Both the position numbers and the translations under genes were made by a program. Under the pieces are notes generated by a model that saw only the letters and a list, made by a program, of their open reading frames with translations, was not told where the DNA came from and searched no databases. From contig SMXE01000071.1 in NCBI GenBank assembly GCA_004357015.1, positions 1-6,005 on the forward strand: 6,005 nucleotides of DNA. Reading direction: 5' to 3'. Below are positions 4,842 to 6,005 of this stretch, piece after piece (the first letter of the stretch is position 1; the number at the start of each line of letters is the position of its first letter). The DNA comes from Caldithrix sp. Lineage in GTDB: Bacteria > Zhuqueibacterota > Zhuqueibacteria > Oceanimicrobiales > Oceanimicrobiaceae.

Positions 4842-5274
4842 CTACGGTACGCAAATGATTTTATCCTTTTCATTTGACGAGGGTTTGGCAGTTTTTTCCC
4901 CAAACAGACGCAGCGCCCTGTGTACATACCAGGCGCGGAATTTCGACATGCCATCTTCGCGGCAGATCTGCTTCAGAAGATTGTTGGCGTACTCCCGGTC
5001 TTTTTTGTAATCCAGATATTCCTCCCGCATCAGCTGATAAAGGGCGTCGTGCACAAGAGAACCGCGCATGAATGTTCGGGTGTCAACCGTCGGCCCGCTC
5101 AGGGCCATCCCAGGCGTAGTGCTGCTTGACAGTTAAATTTCCTGCTACTGTAAGCGCTATGAAGCGCGTGTCGAGATCTTCTTCGCGCCCGAGCGCAGTA
5201 ACGAGGGTGTAATTCTGTACCAACTGATACTTGTAATGTTTGAGCTTCCGGTAACAAGCTTTTGAATCGGGCAT
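4842..5274 (-). pseudogene. DUF1353-family gene broken by a one-base frameshift
   Basis: From ATG at 5274 the first 57 codons read CYRKLKHYKYQLVQNYTLVT, then TLVTAL and later LTVKQHYAWDG. At 5102-5104 (a CCC run on the minus strand) the family sequence jumps to the next frame, which continues LSGPTVDTRTFMRGSLVHDA, then LYQLMREEYL, REYANNLLKQICREDGM and FRAWYVHRALRLFG, with TAG at 4842. The conserved DUF1353 block YAWDG-(A/L)-SGPT-x-D-T...RGSLVHDALYQLM is thus split exactly across the break. Removing one C restores a protein of about 143 residues, the usual family length. Left as it is, the first frame ends at TGA (5083-5085). The function of DUF1353 is unknown; members occur in phages and bacterial chromosomes. 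A true pseudogene, a sequencing error and, less likely, a +1 recoding event are all possible. Confidence 0.9.
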
Positions 5275-5280
5275 TTTGTT

Positions 5281-5297
5281 CTTCTAATGATAAGAAG
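5281..5297. repeat. small inverted repeat over the DUF1353 promoter -10
   Basis: CTTCT (5281-5285) and AGAAG (5293-5297) form a five-base inverted repeat that overlaps the predicted -10 hexamer. It could be an operator half-site pair, but it is short enough to be chance. Confidence 0.2.
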
Positions 5298-5314
5298 TTT
5301 TAGATTCTACTCAA
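5287..5314 (-). promoter_or_regulatory. candidate promoter of the DUF1353 / seven-helix protein unit
   Basis: On the minus strand TTGAGT (5309-5314) and TATCAT (5287-5292) are separated by 16 bases, with four of six and five of six matches to the sigma70 consensus. The start site would fall only about 6-9 bases before the ATG at 5274, giving a nearly leaderless mRNA. Confidence 0.4.
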
Positions 5315-5340
5315 ATTTTCTGTTTCATAATATTTTTTTC

Positions 5341-5404
5341 GCCCGAATCCCTTCTTACCCAAGTCGGGAAGGGTGAGGACGAAATGGGGTAGCCTCCCTA
5401 TTTC
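5341..5404. other. two hairpins downstream of the esterase gene
   Basis: CCCTTC (5349-5354) pairs with GAAGGG (5368-5373) around a 13-base loop. GAAATGGGG (5381-5389) pairs with CCCTATTTC (5396-5404) around the loop TAGCCT. In a plus-strand transcript the second stem is continuous with one G.U pair; in the minus-strand transcript that position is a C-A mismatch. Both lie within 80 bases of the esterase stop codon. Neither is followed by a T-run in the minus direction, so intrinsic termination is not clearly shown. Confidence 0.4.
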
Positions 5405-5418
5405 ATGTCCTTGCTGGA

Positions 5419-6005
5419 TCACCAGCTAACAGCAGCAAGAAATCGCTCAACAGCATAAACAATTAGTTGACCACTTGCGCCATTCAGATTGAAATCGCAG
5501 CCATGTGTTGCCCAGGGCAGCTCTAAATAAACGTGAGCCACGCCACGGTCCCGAAGTCTGTCAGCCAATCTACGACTCTGCGCCGGTGACACGAGTTCAT
5601 CCCGGCCGCCATGAATCAGCAATGTCGGGGGTGTGGACGCACCCACGTAATGAATGGGTGAAGCTCGCCGGTAGATCTCTGGTAACTCATCGGGACTCCC
5701 GCCCAAAAATTCCACGAGCACTTTTCTTGAGTCAATCACAAGCGGATTGGCCGGATGAGTGTAGCCATAGTATAAATCAGCCGGTCCGTAAAAAGAGATG
5801 ACGCCACGAATTGCCGACTCGTTGCTAGCGTAAGCCACCTGCAAAGCTAAATGTCCTCCAGCCGAACGTCCCAGTAAAACCAAACGGGTTGGGTCAAGCC
5901 CAAACTGAGTGGCGTGCTGGTTTAGATAGGACACAGCCGCTTGGATGTCCTCGACAGGTGCAGGGTACCTCCACGATGGCGCTAAGCGGTAGTTAAGAGC
6001 TGCGA
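5419..6005 (-). CDS. alpha/beta-hydrolase esterase/lipase, C-terminal part (5' end outside window)
   Basis: An alpha/beta-hydrolase fold enzyme expected to hydrolyse an ester. The frame is open to the right edge, so the start codon and the oxyanion-hole HGG motif lie outside. Counting the first full codon as residue 1 (194 residues visible), the first part reads ALNYRLAPSWRYPAPVEDI, the classic NYRLAP...FPAP..D block of hormone-sensitive-lipase and BD-FAE-type esterases. The nucleophile motif GRSAGG follows at 45-50 with Ser47. The acid is probably Asp135 in LLIHGGRDELVSP, and the base His167 in ATHGCDFN. The triad is complete and the C-terminus ends normally in a helix (VYAVERFLAAVSW). No terminal anchor is visible, and any signal peptide would be outside the window. 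The GTG at 5934 is internal and not the start. Confidence 0.95.
   Translation of the reverse strand, partial: AALNYRLAPSWRYPAPVEDIQAAVSYLNQHATQFGLDPTRLVLLGRSAGGHLALQVAYASNESAIRGVISFYGPADLYYGYTHPANPLVIDSRKVLVEFLGGSPDELPEIYRRASPIHYVGASTPPTLLIHGGRDELVSPAQSRRLADRLRDRGVAHVYLELPWATHGCDFNLNGASGQLIVYAVERFLAAVSW

Noticed and set aside
5102..5104. Programmed +1 frameshift in the DUF1353 gene
   Set aside because: The zero frame reads GGC CCT GAG here, with no stop codon or known slippery +1 codon at the site. A mutation or sequence error is the simpler explanation.

Overview
The window is 6 kb of bacterial DNA in which every gene I can support lies on the minus strand. It is read here from its right end to its left end, in the direction of transcription. 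Base composition is near balanced. The YCF48/BNR-type protein, the glutaminyl-tRNA synthetase and the small hydrophobic ORF resemble proteins I associate with Acidobacteriota (Blastocatellia-like). That placement comes from memory of similar proteins and is low confidence.

Layout, right to left. (1) The C-terminal 194 residues of an alpha/beta-hydrolase esterase/lipase (5419-6005) run in from beyond the right edge. A short structured spacer (5341-5404) follows. (2) A DUF1353-family gene (4842-5274) has a candidate promoter in front of it and is broken by a one-base frameshift at 5102-5104. (3) Only 24 bases later comes a seven-helix membrane protein (4170-4817), probably co-transcribed with it. 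(4) A 355-base stretch (3815-4169) follows, holding a possible 25-codon leader ORF. (5) Next is a class I SAM-dependent methyltransferase (3143-3814). (6) A 175-bp inverted-repeat element (2946-3120) follows, flanked by exact 9-bp direct repeats. It looks like a small non-autonomous mobile element that landed on the start codon of (7), a small membrane protein (2682-2939). (8) An AT-richer region (2270-2534) holds a good sigma70-type promoter and a long leader for (9) glnS (578-2269). (10) A spacer with GC-rich hairpin sequences (298-577) precedes (11) the start of an exported YCF48-like repeat protein (1-297) that leaves the window.

The genes do not form one pathway. glnS is the only clear housekeeping gene. 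The methyltransferase and small membrane protein would have been 19 bases apart before the element inserted, so they may once have been one transcription unit. The DUF1353 gene and the seven-helix protein look like a second unit.

The observation most worth following is the 175-bp element. It has terminal inverted repeats built from degenerate 7-nt units, a 9-bp target duplication, and an interior that appears to keep the two ends of a four-helix-bundle (S23/23S-rRNA intervening-sequence type) protein gene with the middle deleted. If right, it is a miniature derivative of a mobile element carrying such a gene. Secondary observations are the DUF1353 frameshift, a 48-codon in-frame continuation after the TGA of the small membrane gene, and the possible leader peptide before the methyltransferase.
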